DNA of 64,000 nucleotides from Bacillus sp. FJAT-29937. GTDB taxonomy: Bacteria; Bacillota; Bacilli; Bacillales; Cytobacillaceae. This document shows, piece after piece, positions 37,163-46,326 of the stretch. The stretch spans positions 696,114 through 760,113 of the forward strand of contig NZ_LMAS01000003.1 of assembly GCF_001509555.1 (NCBI RefSeq). Reading direction: 5' to 3'. A program made the translations under genes and the position numbers. Position 1 is the first letter of the stretch. Each line of letters opens with the position of its first letter. The notes beneath the pieces were generated by a model. It saw only the letters and a program-made list of their open reading frames with translations, was not told where the DNA came from and did no database searches.

Positions 37163-37534
37163 ATGTTTTGTGGACCAAGACCAACGAATATTTTGCCAGC
37201 AACAGTATCACCAACTAAATGCTGTGTGAATCATACTTTCCAAAATACGATCGTTCCACATATTCATCCAAGTCATACAACTACTGTGAACCATCATAAT
37301 TTCCAGCATGTGCATTCATTCCCGCACACTGAATCAGTAGTAAATGAAGTAACAAATCAGCAGTTTGTTGCTCCAGCAGCACCTGTAGGATTTGGTGGAC
37401 CAGTTCCAGGAGCAGTAGCTCCAGGCTTCGGTGCTCCAGGCTTCGGTGCCCCAGGCTTCGGTGCTCCAGGCTTCGGTGCTCCAGGCTTCGGTGCTCCAGG
37501 CTTCGGTGCTCCAGGACCATTTTTTAGAAAATAA
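37163..37534 (+). CDS. cotD: Spore coat protein CotD family, with PGFGA repeats
   Basis: 123 residues: a Cys/His-rich N-terminal CotD-type half (KCCVNHTFQNTIVPHIHPSH; HHNFQHVHSFPHT), then a Gly/Pro/Ala tail with six PGFGA pentads. It is an inner coat component laid down late in sporulation. RBS agaggggat. It stands between mrfB and ypsA as in B. subtilis. The repeat number probably varies between strains. Confidence 0.88.
   Translation: MFCGPRPTNILPATVSPTKCCVNHTFQNTIVPHIHPSHTTTVNHHNFQHVHSFPHTESVVNEVTNQQFVAPAAPVGFGGPVPGAVAPGFGAPGFGAPGFGAPGFGAPGFGAPGFGAPGPFFRK
37421..37510 (+). repeat. Six tandem 15-bp repeats in cotD
   Basis: Six units of CCAGGCTTCGGTGCT (the second ends in gcc); in frame, so each unit adds PGFGA. 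Confidence 0.97.
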
Positions 37535-37540
37535 ACAAAG

Positions 37541-37572
37541 CAAGGGCATACTCGGATATGCCCTTGTTTTTA
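37541..37572 (+). terminator. Terminator after cotD
   Basis: CAAGGGCATA / TATGCCCTTG perfect stem and T run. Confidence 0.92.
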
Positions 37573-37633
37573 TATATCCGGTTAAGTGATCATGTCCCAT
37601 TTGAAATTCATCATACATAGAAGGGCTAGTGCT

Positions 37634-38197
37634 ATGACTAAAGTTGCAATCATATCTGGCTATAAACCTTATGAAATCGGTATATTTAAAAATGATGATC
37701 CAGCTGTTCCTATTATTAAAATGGCTATAAAAAACCAGCTCTTATCCCTATTAGACGAAGGGCTGGAATGGGTCATCATTAGCGGTCAGCTTGGTACAGA
37801 ATTATGGGCTGCAGAGGTAGTGTTCGACCTTCAGCTTGAAGGCTTCCATGATCTTCAGCTTGCCGTTATAACTCCTTTCTTGAATCAGGAAGATACATGG
37901 AAGGAAGCAAATAAAGAATGGTATGAATCGATATTGGCACAAGCTGATTATATTGATTCTGTTTCAAGAAAGCCTTATGAAAAGCCTTGGCAATTCCGTT
38001 TAAAAAACCAATTTTTTGTGGAAAAAAGTGATGTTCTGCTTTTATTTTATGATTCAGAGAAAGAAGGAAGCCCAAAATATTTATATGAAGAAGCAAAAAG
38101 GAAGCAGGAAAAAAGTCATTATGAAATTAGATTCATCAGTTTTGATGACTTGCAAGTACTAGCTGAAGAAGAGCAAATGAAGGCCAGCTATGAGTGA
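37634..38197 (+). CDS. ypsA: YpsA family protein (DUF1273, SLOG superfamily)
   Basis: 187 residues with a Rossmann-like SLOG fold suited to nucleotide-type ligands: [13 protein letters not shown] at the N-terminus and [15 protein letters not shown] in the centre. YpsA is genetically linked to GpsB and cell division in Bacillus and Staphylococcus (literature), and gpsB follows here. The open frame starts 16 codons earlier; ATG 37634 (MTKVAIISG) with aaggg upstream fits the family. Confidence 0.9.
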   Translation: MTKVAIISGYKPYEIGIFKNDDPAVPIIKMAIKNQLLSLLDEGLEWVIISGQLGTELWAAEVVFDLQLEGFHDLQLAVITPFLNQEDTWKEANKEWYESILAQADYIDSVSRKPYEKPWQFRLKNQFFVEKSDVLLLFYDSEKEGSPKYLYEEAKRKQEKSHYEIRFISFDDLQVLAEEEQMKASYE

Positions 38198-38281
38198 AAA
38201 ATTAGTTCGAAAGAAAAATTGACAAAAATGCATATCTCTGAAAAAATAGATATGATGATGGTGAACTTTGAGGTGATTGTC

Positions 38282-38584
38282 ATGCTTTCCGATAAAGTGA
38301 AATTAACGGCAAAAGATATTTTGGAAAAAGAATTTAAAACCGCTATGCGCGGCTACAAACCAGAAGAAGTAGATAAATTTCTCGATTGGGTCATTAAGGA
38401 TTATGAAACGTTCCATCAGGAAATTGAAGATTTACAACAAGAAAATATGAGATTAAAGAAGCAGCTTGAAGAGGCTTCCAGACGTCCAGTCGCCGCACAA
38501 ACTGCTGGGACAACTAATTTTGATATACTAAAGCGGCTGTCCAACTTAGAAAAGCACGTTTTTGGAAGTAAATTGTACGATTGA
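38282..38584 (+). CDS. gpsB: Cell division regulator GpsB
   Basis: 100-residue DivIVA-like coiled-coil protein that shuttles PBP1 between division and elongation sites. The N-terminal lipid- and PBP-binding segment is [20 protein letters not shown], the coiled coil is at about 35-70, and the C-terminal trimer domain ends [16 protein letters not shown] 38282 has gaggtga upstream; the longer frame is not used. PBP1 is encoded at 21.7-24.3 kb. Confidence 0.96.
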   Translation: MLSDKVKLTAKDILEKEFKTAMRGYKPEEVDKFLDWVIKDYETFHQEIEDLQQENMRLKKQLEEASRRPVAAQTAGTTNFDILKRLSNLEKHVFGSKLYD

Positions 38585-38616
38585 CAAATATTTTCTCGAT
38601 TTCAAGTTGAAAACCA

Positions 38617-38645
38617 TTGCTATTCATTTGAAAGTTACATATAAT
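38617..38645 (+). promoter_or_regulatory. rnpB promoter
   Basis: TTGCTA, 17-base spacer, TATAAT; predicted start about 38652, matching the 5' end of RNase P RNA. Confidence 0.75.
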
Positions 38646-38656
38646 AACTTTTGTTA

Positions 38657-39079
38657 TCATTAATAACGTTCGGGTAATCGCTGCAATAGCATTTAGCTTA
38701 TTGTAGAGGAAAGTCCATGCTCGCACAGGCTGAGATGCGTGTAGTGTTCGTGCCTAGCGAAATCATAAGCTAGGGCAGTTGGGCAAATACGTGTATTTGC
38801 TTGGCTGACGGCAGGGAAAATGCCTAAGTCCTTGGATATGGCATGAATACCTTGAAAGTGCCACAGTGACGGAGCCTCTTCAGAAATGATGAGGGTGGAA
38901 CGAGGTAAACCCCACGAGCGAGAAACCCAAATTATGGTAGGGGCACTTTCTCTAAGGAAATGAACGAAGAGAAGGACAGGGATTAACCTTGTAGATAGAT
39001 GATTACCACCTTAGTACGAGACTTAGGGTCGTATGCAGTACAAAGGAACAAAACATGGCTTACAGAACGTTATTAGTGA
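38657..39079 (+). ncRNA. rnpB: RNase P RNA, Bacillus type B
   Basis: Catalytic RNA that matures tRNA 5' ends. Conserved blocks include CGGGTAATCGC near the 5' end, AGAGGAAAGTCCATGCTCGC, GAAAGTGCCACAGTGACG, GCGAGAAACCCAAAT and ACAAAACATGGCTTACAGAA. The terminal helix pairs TCATTAATAACGTT with AACGTTATTAGTGA. About 423 nt, slightly longer than the 401 nt of B. subtilis. It follows gpsB as in that species. Confidence 0.97.
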
Positions 39080-39099
39080 CATGAATGAATGAAGCTAAC

Positions 39100-39124
39100 G
39101 CCCTCCTTTCTAGGGGGGCTTTTC
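39100..39124 (+). terminator. rnpB terminator
   Basis: GCCCTCC / GGGGGGC stem (one G-T pair), then TTTT. Confidence 0.8.
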
Positions 39125-39274
39125 CTATTGTACATAGAATTTTGTCCTTTTTTTGACTTTTGCGTGAAAGTGTAAATATGAAACTTCTGCCAATATTGTA
39201 TATTGAGGAGATTAACTATATGATAATAATAAATACTAAGGATGAAAATATATCGTAAATAAGGACGAAAAAAT

Positions 39275-40984
39275 ATGATATTATCTGAGATCAGGAACAA
39301 TCAAAAAATCAAGCTAGCTGAGAAGATTCTTCAAAATACGAGTGAAGGAGTCATGATTACAGACGGGAAGTCTAGAATTATCACTGTCAATCCAGCTTTT
39401 GAAATTGTGACTGGCTATACGAAGGAAGAAGTTGTGGGAAACAATCCAAACATCCTTCAATCTGGAATTCATGATGAGCAGTTCTATAAAAATATGTGGA
39501 ATCAAATGTATGAAAACGGATTTTGGAAAGGTGAGATTTGGAATAAACGAAAAAATGGAGATGTATTTCTTGAATGGATAACGATTAGCTCCATTAAAGA
39601 TGAAGAGGGGTACATAACAAATTTTGTTGCTGTATTTTCTGATATAACGGACCGGAAACATGCAGAGGATCAGCTTAGATATTTAGCACATAATGACTCC
39701 CTGACAGGAGTGGCCAATCGCTATAGTTTAAATAAGCGGCTTGAAGACTTAATATATACCGCTGAAAAGTATAATCAGCTTTTAGCTATTCTTTTTCTTG
39801 ATTTAGATCGGTTTAAACAAATAAATGATACCCTCGGACATAATTATGGAGACATGCTTCTAAAGAAAGTATCAACAAGATTAAAAGGTCTGCTAAAAAA
39901 TAAAGATATGATTGCAAGACTTGGCGGGGATGAGTTTGTCATCGTTTTGCCCAATCTTAAGCATCCGAAAGAAGCCGTCCAGATGGCTGAAATGATCATT
40001 GAAGAGTTTACAAAACCTTTTCATCTAAATGTGCATGAAGTTTATGTTTCTACAAGTATTGGGGTAAGTTTATACCCTTTGGACGGAATGGATATCGAAA
40101 CATTATTGCGAACGGCTGACAAGGCTATGTATGAGGCAAAAAGCGGCGGAAGAAATCAATTCGAGATTTATCATAAAAAGATGCATCACAATGAGACAAG
40201 ACAGATGAAAATGGAAAATGAATTGCGAAAGGCAATCGAACGTAATGAATTTTTTCTTGTCTATCATCCAATTATTGATGCGAAAACCAATAAGGTTGTA
40301 AGTCTCGAAGCATTGGTCAGATGGAAGCAAGAACAATTTGGTCTAGTGCCGCCTTCAGAATTTATTCCTCTAGCAGAAGAGTCTGGCTTAATTATCCCAA
40401 TAAGTGAATGGATCATTCAAAAAGCATGTGAAGATTTAAAAGTCATCCATTTACAAGGGAACCCTAAATTGAGAATGTGTGTAAATATTTCGGCAATCCA
40501 TTTCAACCAAGATAATTTTGTAAAATCAATCGGTGAAATTTTCCAAAAAACGAATGTAAACCCGAATTATATTGATTTTGAGCTTACAGAAAGTATGATT
40601 ATGCCAAAGGCAAGTGAATCGGTCGATAAGCTTGTAAAGTTAAGGCAGCTTGGTGTTAAATTATCTATAGATGATTTTGGGACTGGCTATTCATCATTAA
40701 GCTATTTAAACCGTTTTCCGCTCGACACGCTGAAAATAGATCAAAGCTTTATAAACAGAATATCTGTTTATGAGGAAGATTCCTCCATTGTGGAAGCAAT
40801 TATTACGATGGCGCATCGGCTGCACTTAAAGGTAGTGGCAGAAGGTGTTGAAAATAAAAAACAATATGATTTTCTTAAGAAAGAACAATGTGACTTTATT
40901 CAAGGTTACTATATATCCAAACCGATTCCTTTACATAAGCTGCTGACATTTTTGACGTGCTGGGAAACGGAAATAATGAATTAG
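39275..40984 (+). CDS. PAS-GGDEF-EAL protein (cyclic-di-GMP turnover)
   Basis: 569 residues, no membrane segment. PAS/PAC sensor (about 12-132, ILQNTSEGVMITDG), GGDEF domain (about 135-300) with intact RLGGDEF, and EAL domain (about 315-565) with SLEALVRWK, FELTESMI, DDFGTGYSS and AEGVE all preserved. Both synthase and phosphodiesterase activities are therefore possible. The inhibitory RxxD site five residues before GGDEF reads KNKD, so product feedback may be lost. RBS aaggac. It ends 9 bases before the methyltransferase gene. Confidence 0.93.
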   Translation: MILSEIRNNQKIKLAEKILQNTSEGVMITDGKSRIITVNPAFEIVTGYTKEEVVGNNPNILQSGIHDEQFYKNMWNQMYENGFWKGEIWNKRKNGDVFLEWITISSIKDEEGYITNFVAVFSDITDRKHAEDQLRYLAHNDSLTGVANRYSLNKRLEDLIYTAEKYNQLLAILFLDLDRFKQINDTLGHNYGDMLLKKVSTRLKGLLKNKDMIARLGGDEFVIVLPNLKHPKEAVQMAEMIIEEFTKPFHLNVHEVYVSTSIGVSLYPLDGMDIETLLRTADKAMYEAKSGGRNQFEIYHKKMHHNETRQMKMENELRKAIERNEFFLVYHPIIDAKTNKVVSLEALVRWKQEQFGLVPPSEFIPLAEESGLIIPISEWIIQKACEDLKVIHLQGNPKLRMCVNISAIHFNQDNFVKSIGEIFQKTNVNPNYIDFELTESMIMPKASESVDKLVKLRQLGVKLSIDDFGTGYSSLSYLNRFPLDTLKIDQSFINRISVYEEDSSIVEAIITMAHRLHLKVVAEGVENKKQYDFLKKEQCDFIQGYYISKPIPLHKLLTFLTCWETEIMN

Positions 40985-40993
40985 GGTGAAATT

Positions 40994-42133
40994 ATGACAA
41001 ATTATGATCTAATTGCAACATCTGCTATGGGTTTAGAGGCCCTCGTTGCGAAAGAGGTACGCGCTTTAGGGTATGATTGTGAAGTTGAAAACGGAAGAAT
41101 CAGCTATAAAGGGGACGCTCTGGCGATTGCAAGATCGAATCTATGGCTTCGTACAGCCGATCGAATAAAAATAAAAATCGGGGAATTTAAAGCTACTACC
41201 TTCGATGAACTTTTCGAGAAGACAAAATCACTTCCGTGGGAAAATTTTTTATCAGAGGACGCTGAGTTTCCGGTAACAGGAAAATCAGTTAAGTCAAAGC
41301 TCTACAGTGTTTCCGACTGTCAGGCAATCGTCAAAAAAGCAGTTGTTGAGAGATTGAGAACACATTATAAAAAAACTGGCTGGCTCGAAGAAAATGGCCC
41401 GTTTTATAAAATAGAAGTCGCTTTACATAAGGATGTGGCTCTGCTCACCATTGATGCGAGCGGAAGTGGCTTGCATAAGCGAGGATATCGCGCTGGCCAG
41501 GGAGAAGCCCCATTAAAGGAAACACTTGCTGCAGCCCTTGTCATGCTGACGAACTGGTCTCCAGAAAAGCCTTTTGTTGATCCTTTCTGCGGTTCTGGCA
41601 CGATCCCAATTGAGGCAGCGCTAATCGGACAAAATATAGCCCCTGGGTTTAATCGTGAATTTATTTCTGAATCTTGGTCATGGGTGCCGGAACAAGTCTG
41701 GGATGAGGCGAGAACGGAGACAGAGGATTTAGCGAACTATGATCAGCAGCTTGATATAACAGGTTCAGATATTGATCATCGCATGGTGAAAATTGCCCAG
41801 GAGAATGCTTTTGAAGCAGGCTTTGGCGATTTAATCAGCTTTAAACAAATGCAAGTAAAGGATTTTACAACAACTAAGGAATATGGAGTCATCGCCTGCA
41901 ATCCCCCGTACGGAGAACGATTAGGGGAAAAAGATGCAGTTCAGAAAATGTATGAAGATATGGGTAAGGCATTATCGTCCCTTGATACATGGTCCATATA
42001 TGTTCTTACTTCCAATGAAGACTTTGAGAAGTTTTTCGGAAAACAAGCAACGAAAAAGCGTAAATTGTTTAATGGCTTTATTAAAACAGACTACTATCAA
42101 TATTGGGGAAAAAGACCCCAAAAAATAAAATAG
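40994..42133 (+). CDS. ypsC: rRNA (guanine-N2)-methyltransferase, RlmL/YpsC family
   Basis: 379 residues. An N-terminal ferredoxin-like plus THUMP domain (about 1-155) is followed by a SAM-dependent methyltransferase with DPFCGSGTIPIEAA (motif I) and the catalytic CNPPYGERLG (NPPY, N2-guanine type). It probably modifies 23S rRNA, as RlmL does in E. coli. ypsC follows rnpB in Bacillus, with the c-di-GMP gene interposed here. Confidence 0.92.
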   Translation: MTNYDLIATSAMGLEALVAKEVRALGYDCEVENGRISYKGDALAIARSNLWLRTADRIKIKIGEFKATTFDELFEKTKSLPWENFLSEDAEFPVTGKSVKSKLYSVSDCQAIVKKAVVERLRTHYKKTGWLEENGPFYKIEVALHKDVALLTIDASGSGLHKRGYRAGQGEAPLKETLAAALVMLTNWSPEKPFVDPFCGSGTIPIEAALIGQNIAPGFNREFISESWSWVPEQVWDEARTETEDLANYDQQLDITGSDIDHRMVKIAQENAFEAGFGDLISFKQMQVKDFTTTKEYGVIACNPPYGERLGEKDAVQKMYEDMGKALSSLDTWSIYVLTSNEDFEKFFGKQATKKRKLFNGFIKTDYYQYWGKRPQKIK

Positions 42134-42213
42134 AAATGATCCCGGGAGCATAGAACCACCTGACCTTGAATACAATAGATGTATCATTTCAAGGATCAGG
42201 AGGACTAGCTAAA

Positions 42214-42396
42214 ATGATGCATTCCAATTTAGATTTTAATAAAATATCACAGGTGTTAATGAATACGATTGAAGCGGTGAAGGGGGAACAGGATTTATCA
42301 TCTGGGGCACTTGAACAGCTGCAAACTGCTCAAAATGAACTTCAGCAAGCGATGTCTTTATCATTTTCATCTGTACATAAAAAGATCGGCTATTGA
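42214..42396 (+). CDS. Small hypothetical protein
   Basis: A 60-residue helical, soluble protein (MMHSNLDFNKISQVL...QLQTAQNELQQAMSL). No known motif. The frame opens 16 codons earlier, but ATG 42214 has an excellent aggagg RBS 8 bases away. It lies 80 bases after ypsC and before ypvA. I do not recognise it. Confidence 0.65.
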   Translation: MMHSNLDFNKISQVLMNTIEAVKGEQDLSSGALEQLQTAQNELQQAMSLSFSSVHKKIGY

Positions 42397-42401
42397 TTAG
42401 G

Positions 42402-42436
42402 ACCTGGCTGAGAAGTGTCAGGTTCTTTTCTTTTTT
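42402..42436 (+). terminator. Probable terminator after the 60-residue gene
   Basis: GACCTG / CAGGTT stem with TTTTCTTTTTT tail; weak stem. Confidence 0.5.
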
Positions 42437-42437
42437 C

Positions 42438-42465
42438 TTGACACTTTTCTTATTTGCGATACAAT
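42438..42465 (+). promoter_or_regulatory. ypvA promoter
   Basis: Consensus TTGACA, 16-base spacer, TACAAT. Confidence 0.7.
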
Positions 42466-42574
42466 GATTGATGGTCTTTTGTTTAACAATGAAACAATGA
42501 TGAGATAATGATACAGGTATGAAACGAAGCGTCTATATACAGACGCTTAAATTTTTTTATGTCGGAGGGGTAAT

Positions 42575-44500
42575 ATGCAAAGCAGAATGCCTTTTGCATT
42601 GTCCAAAAGTGAATCTTTTTTTGATAAATTAAGTGAATGGATCGGGGATGTTTTTTACGATATTCTGCCTGAATCCGGCTTTGAAATGCGTGATGAACAG
42701 ATTTTCATGGCATTTCAGCTTGAAAAGGCATTTAAGGAAAAAAAGGTTATATTCGCTGAAGCGGGTGTAGGGACAGGAAAGACGATTGTTTATTTGCTCT
42801 ATAGCCTAGCTTATGCAAGGTACTTGAACAAGCCAGCGATCATTGCCTGTGCAGATGAAACATTAATTGAGCAGCTTGTGAAAAAAGAAGGCGATATTGC
42901 TAAGCTTGAAAAGGCGCTAAACTTAAATATTGATGTACGGCTAGCGAAGTCAAGGGACCAATATCTATGTTTAAATAAGCTCGACCAGCTAGTTGCAAGT
43001 GATGATATGGATACATATAATTCGGTTTATGATCAGCTTCCTGAATTTGTCCATTCCGGTTCCTCGATGCAAACCTTTGAAAAATACGGGGATCGTAAGG
43101 AATACCCGGAATTAACAGATGAAAAATGGAATCATATCGCATGGGATCCCTTTCAAGACTGCTTTACATGTGAAAAACGCCACAGATGTGGACAAACGTT
43201 AAACCGGGATTTCTACCGGAATGCGAAGGATTTAATCATCTGTTCCCACGATTTTTATATGGAGCATATTTGGACGAAGGAATCTAGAAAGAGAGAAGGC
43301 CAGCTTCCACTCTTGCCGGATAGTTCCTGTGTCGTTTTCGATGAAGGTCATTTACTGGAATATGCCTCACAGAAGGCATTAACCTATCGATTTACTGAGC
43401 AAATTCTTGAGTCATTATTAACCCGTTTAACATCTAATGATGTAAGAGAAAAGACATTGCATATGATCGATGAAACGATTATTCAAAATGAGCGTTTTTT
43501 CTTTTCACTTGAAAAGGCTTCTTCTTTAGCAGAAGGTTCAAATAAAAAAACAATAAAAAAATCTGAGATTGTCATTAAAGAAGGAAAAAAACTTCTTCAA
43601 TATATTAGTTCACTTGAAGATGAGCTTGTGTTTGAAAGTGAAATGTATATCATTAATGAATATGATTTAAAAATTGTTGAGGAATATTTAGAACAAATCT
43701 CCTATTCGCTCTCCTTATTTCTAAAGGATTTGAAAGGAATCACTTGGTTTGAAGAAAATGAAGGGGAAAGAACGCTCGTCATCATGCCTCGTATGGTTGA
43801 GGATATTATGAGAGAAGAAGTCTTTTCACAGCAGAAGCCATTTGTTTTCTCCTCAGCGACACTTTCGGAAAATAAATCATTTGATTATATGGCAAAAAGC
43901 TTAGGAATCGACAGCTACTTATCTTTCACCGTTTCTTCGCCATTTAATTATGATGAAAATATGGTTATTCATCTGCCGGCATTCAATGGGGATTCGATGG
44001 ACGAAAAAATGCAATATGTCCAAGAACAAATAGAAAAGTCTGAAGGAAGAGCGTTAGTCCTTTTTACAGTAAAAGAGGAGCTTGCCAGCTTCAAAAAGCG
44101 GATCGAAGGCAAGATGAAATTCCCTGTTTATTTTGAAGGAGATGCTGAAATTAGTACACTCGTATCGAATTTTCAAAATGAAGAGCAATCAGTACTATGC
44201 TCTGTTCATTTATGGGAAGGGTTAGACGTTCCTGGGAGATCACTTGAAAATGTCTTTATATTCTCATTGCCATTTCCTCCACAAGATCCTGTTTTTAAAG
44301 CAAAACGTGAGGGGGCTTCTGACCCGTTCAAAGAGGTTGATTTGCCGTATATGCTTTTACGATTAAGGCAGGGAATGGGAAGATTAATCAGAACACATGA
44401 AGACAAAGGGAAAGTTCATATTCTTATCAAGGAAAACGAAGATAAGGAAGTACTTGAGCAAATTAAAAGTGTGCTTCCTACAACGGAAGGGTTAAACTAA
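42575..44500 (+). CDS. ypvA: DinG/XPD-like ATP-dependent helicase YpvA (Fe-S type)
   Basis: 641 residues. Walker A EAGVGTGKT at about 63-71 and DEGH in FDEGHLLEY. Cysteines in QYLCLN and DCFTCEKRHRCG form the likely four-cysteine Fe-S domain. The C-terminal helicase motif is LLRLRQGMGRLIR. It lacks the exonuclease domain of the dinG gene at 13.3 kb, so the window holds two DinG-family helicases. Probably acts in DNA repair or replication. RBS cggagggg. Confidence 0.91.
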   Translation: MQSRMPFALSKSESFFDKLSEWIGDVFYDILPESGFEMRDEQIFMAFQLEKAFKEKKVIFAEAGVGTGKTIVYLLYSLAYARYLNKPAIIACADETLIEQLVKKEGDIAKLEKALNLNIDVRLAKSRDQYLCLNKLDQLVASDDMDTYNSVYDQLPEFVHSGSSMQTFEKYGDRKEYPELTDEKWNHIAWDPFQDCFTCEKRHRCGQTLNRDFYRNAKDLIICSHDFYMEHIWTKESRKREGQLPLLPDSSCVVFDEGHLLEYASQKALTYRFTEQILESLLTRLTSNDVREKTLHMIDETIIQNERFFFSLEKASSLAEGSNKKTIKKSEIVIKEGKKLLQYISSLEDELVFESEMYIINEYDLKIVEEYLEQISYSLSLFLKDLKGITWFEENEGERTLVIMPRMVEDIMREEVFSQQKPFVFSSATLSENKSFDYMAKSLGIDSYLSFTVSSPFNYDENMVIHLPAFNGDSMDEKMQYVQEQIEKSEGRALVLFTVKEELASFKKRIEGKMKFPVYFEGDAEISTLVSNFQNEEQSVLCSVHLWEGLDVPGRSLENVFIFSLPFPPQDPVFKAKREGASDPFKEVDLPYMLLRLRQGMGRLIRTHEDKGKVHILIKENEDKEVLEQIKSVLPTTEGLN

Positions 44501-44545
44501 CAAATATCCCACTCAGCGAATGTGAAGCAGAGTGGGATATTTGTT
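44499..44545. terminator. Bidirectional terminator between ypvA and the DUF59 gene
   Basis: Perfect 16-bp inverted repeat AACAAATATCCCACTC / GAGTGGGATATTTGTT; overlaps both stop regions. Confidence 0.85.
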
Positions 44546-44843
44546 ATCTGCCTAACTGGCTTTTTCCTTCAGGAGTCATTCGGTCTGGTGTCCAAGCAGG
44601 CTCCCAGACGAGTTCAACATCGACATGTTTTACTTCTTCCATTTCTTCGATGCAGTATTTAACCCCGCTGACAATGCTGTCATGAAGCGGACAGCCTGGG
44701 GTTGTTAATGTCATGGTTATCATTACAATTTCATCTTCTGGAATCTCGATATTATATATTAATCCTAAATCTACAACATTGATATTCAGTTCTGGGTCCA
44801 AAACTCTGCGCAAATTGTTCAATACTTTATCTTTTAATTTCAC
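44544..44843 (-). CDS. Metal-sulphur cluster assembly factor (DUF59/MIP18 family)
   Basis: 99 residues with the family motifs DPELNINVVDLGLIY and TTPGCPLHDSI (conserved Cys). Related SufT/PaaD-type proteins help mature Fe-S proteins. It has a gaggggtt RBS and lies 15 bases after the membrane-protein gene, so it is probably the last gene of the DUF2249 operon. Confidence 0.9.
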   Translation of the reverse strand: MKLKDKVLNNLRRVLDPELNINVVDLGLIYNIEIPEDEIVMITMTLTTPGCPLHDSIVSGVKYCIEEMEEVKHVDVELVWEPAWTPDRMTPEGKSQLGR

Positions 44844-44858
44844 AAAAAACCCCTCCTA

Positions 44859-46109
44859 TTATTTTTTTACGACTTTAACAATGGCAATTGAAAACATCAA
44901 ACAAGCAAAAATGAAAATGATTTGACTTGGGAAAAATAATGCTTTACTCCCAATGAAAAGGGAAATCGCAACACCGATTGCACCAAGCATGAGACAGATA
45001 AATACCGGGGTTGCCGCTCGGTCATTGATCATATCCTTTAATGAAGGGACATCCTTTTTCCCGATTTCCTTACTGTATTTAGCTGTCCACCATAGAAACG
45101 GCACAATTTTGAATAAATAGCCGATAATACTGAAGGCAATCCATAAAAACAAATATAGAAATAACAATGGACCCGCTGCTTTATGAAAAACTCCTAACAG
45201 CCCCGTAATAAATGCGCTGAGGTGAATTATTCCCCCGCTTACGATCGCGATAAGGGCGAAAATAAAGGAATAATCAAGCTTTTTCTTCACTCTTTTCTTT
45301 AATATGGTTGAAATATGATACGTGAAAATGATAAATCCAAGGAACAGAAAAAAGAGTGCTGCAGTTAATAGTGCTGTTGAATCTATAAAAAATGAAATGG
45401 CTGCTGCAACTAATCCAAGTGTATAGATAGGGTAAACAAAATTAGCCAGCTTCATCGTAAACCCATGTGATAAAGAAAACATGGGCACCATTTTATAAGA
45501 AAAACCGAAAATAAGGAGAGTAAACCACCCGGTCATTCCAAGCAGTAAATGACTTTTAAAAATGGCTTGATAATACTGGCCGCCAAAGCCAGTTTTCATG
45601 CTAATTAACATTGTAATACCTAGGATAATAGTAATTAATAGACAAACTAATGCAGTTCCGACATACAAGGTTAATATATTGGGCTTCGCTTGTTTTCTCA
45701 ATGTCATGAACATTTGAAAAAGGAACATGAGAATACCTAATAATGTGATGATTCCAGGCACTAACGCTTTTTGCGGTTCATAAAAAAGAAAATGTGCAAA
45801 AGAGAATACCCCGATAACATATACCCCGAATTGAATTAAGCCGAATTTCTCATTCCAAATAGGAGTTAGGAAAGCAACGGGCACTAACTGATACATAGCA
45901 CCCATCGCAATCATCAGCGCCCATCCTAACAGCAGCAAATGGGCTGCTGACCATATTCCTGGTATACGAAATTGGCCGCTAATCATGTAATCTCCATGAA
46001 ATAGAAGTAAGATTTGTGAACCGATTAGCGCAATGATACTGACAAGGATAAAGGAAAATGGCAGTTTTATATTTGTTTCATTTCCTGAAGAAGATAACAT
46101 CTTCATCAC
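44859..46109 (-). CDS. 12-helix membrane protein, haem-copper-oxidase-subunit-I/NnrS-like
   Basis: 416 residues with about 12 transmembrane helices. Histidines recur within or at the ends of helices (SAAHLLLLGW, FAHFLFY, KSHLLLGMTGW, IIHLSAF, VFHKAAG), as in haem-binding membrane proteins of the oxidase or NnrS groups. The full oxidase His-His/Tyr signature is not seen, so enzymatic activity is doubtful. It lies directly after two DUF2249 genes, a context often linked to NO or denitrification metabolism. Function is inference. Confidence 0.65.
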   Translation of the reverse strand: MMKMLSSSGNETNIKLPFSFILVSIIALIGSQILLLFHGDYMISGQFRIPGIWSAAHLLLLGWALMIAMGAMYQLVPVAFLTPIWNEKFGLIQFGVYVIGVFSFAHFLFYEPQKALVPGIITLLGILMFLFQMFMTLRKQAKPNILTLYVGTALVCLLITIILGITMLISMKTGFGGQYYQAIFKSHLLLGMTGWFTLLIFGFSYKMVPMFSLSHGFTMKLANFVYPIYTLGLVAAAISFFIDSTALLTAALFFLFLGFIIFTYHISTILKKRVKKKLDYSFIFALIAIVSGGIIHLSAFITGLLGVFHKAAGPLLFLYLFLWIAFSIIGYLFKIVPFLWWTAKYSKEIGKKDVPSLKDMINDRAATPVFICLMLGAIGVAISLFIGSKALFFPSQIIFIFACLMFSIAIVKVVKK

Positions 46110-46114
46110 CTGCT

Positions 46115-46321
46115 CTATTTCGTAATTTCAATTAAAAAGCTTCCATCTTCATTTGGTGTCGTTTCATACTTTAAGCCTCTTTCTTCAAGCTGCTCATATA
46201 AGAACATCGGGCGGCGGTCATTAATAATGGACAGTTTTTCTCCAGGCTTTAAGCCTTCAAGAGCCTCTAACGTTCTCATCATCGGCTTAGGCGGCTCAAG
46301 TCCGCGATTATCTAATAACAT
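46115..46321 (-). CDS. DUF2249 protein (second of operon)
   Basis: 68 residues, TusA/SirA-like fold: MLLDNRGLEPPKPMMRTLEAL, then LKPGEKLSIINDRRPMFLYEQL. DUF2249 domains often occur with hemerythrin or NO-related proteins; biochemical role unknown. ATG 46321 lies 7 bases after gaggag; the longer frame is not used. Spacing to both neighbours is only about 5 bases. Confidence 0.85.
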   Translation of the reverse strand: MLLDNRGLEPPKPMMRTLEALEGLKPGEKLSIINDRRPMFLYEQLEERGLKYETTPNEDGSFLIEITK

Positions 46322-46326
46322 GATGA

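Noticed and set aside
37421..37510. CRISPR array
   Set aside because: Contiguous 15-bp in-frame repeats with no spacers.
37281..37618. Two antisense frames over cotD
   Set aside because: They are open only because the 15-bp repeats lack stops in those frames; no RBS and repetitive nonsense product.
44859..46109. Calling the 12-helix protein a true terminal oxidase or NO reductase
   Set aside because: Scattered His residues but not the full haem-copper ligand pattern, and no partner subunits adjoin it.
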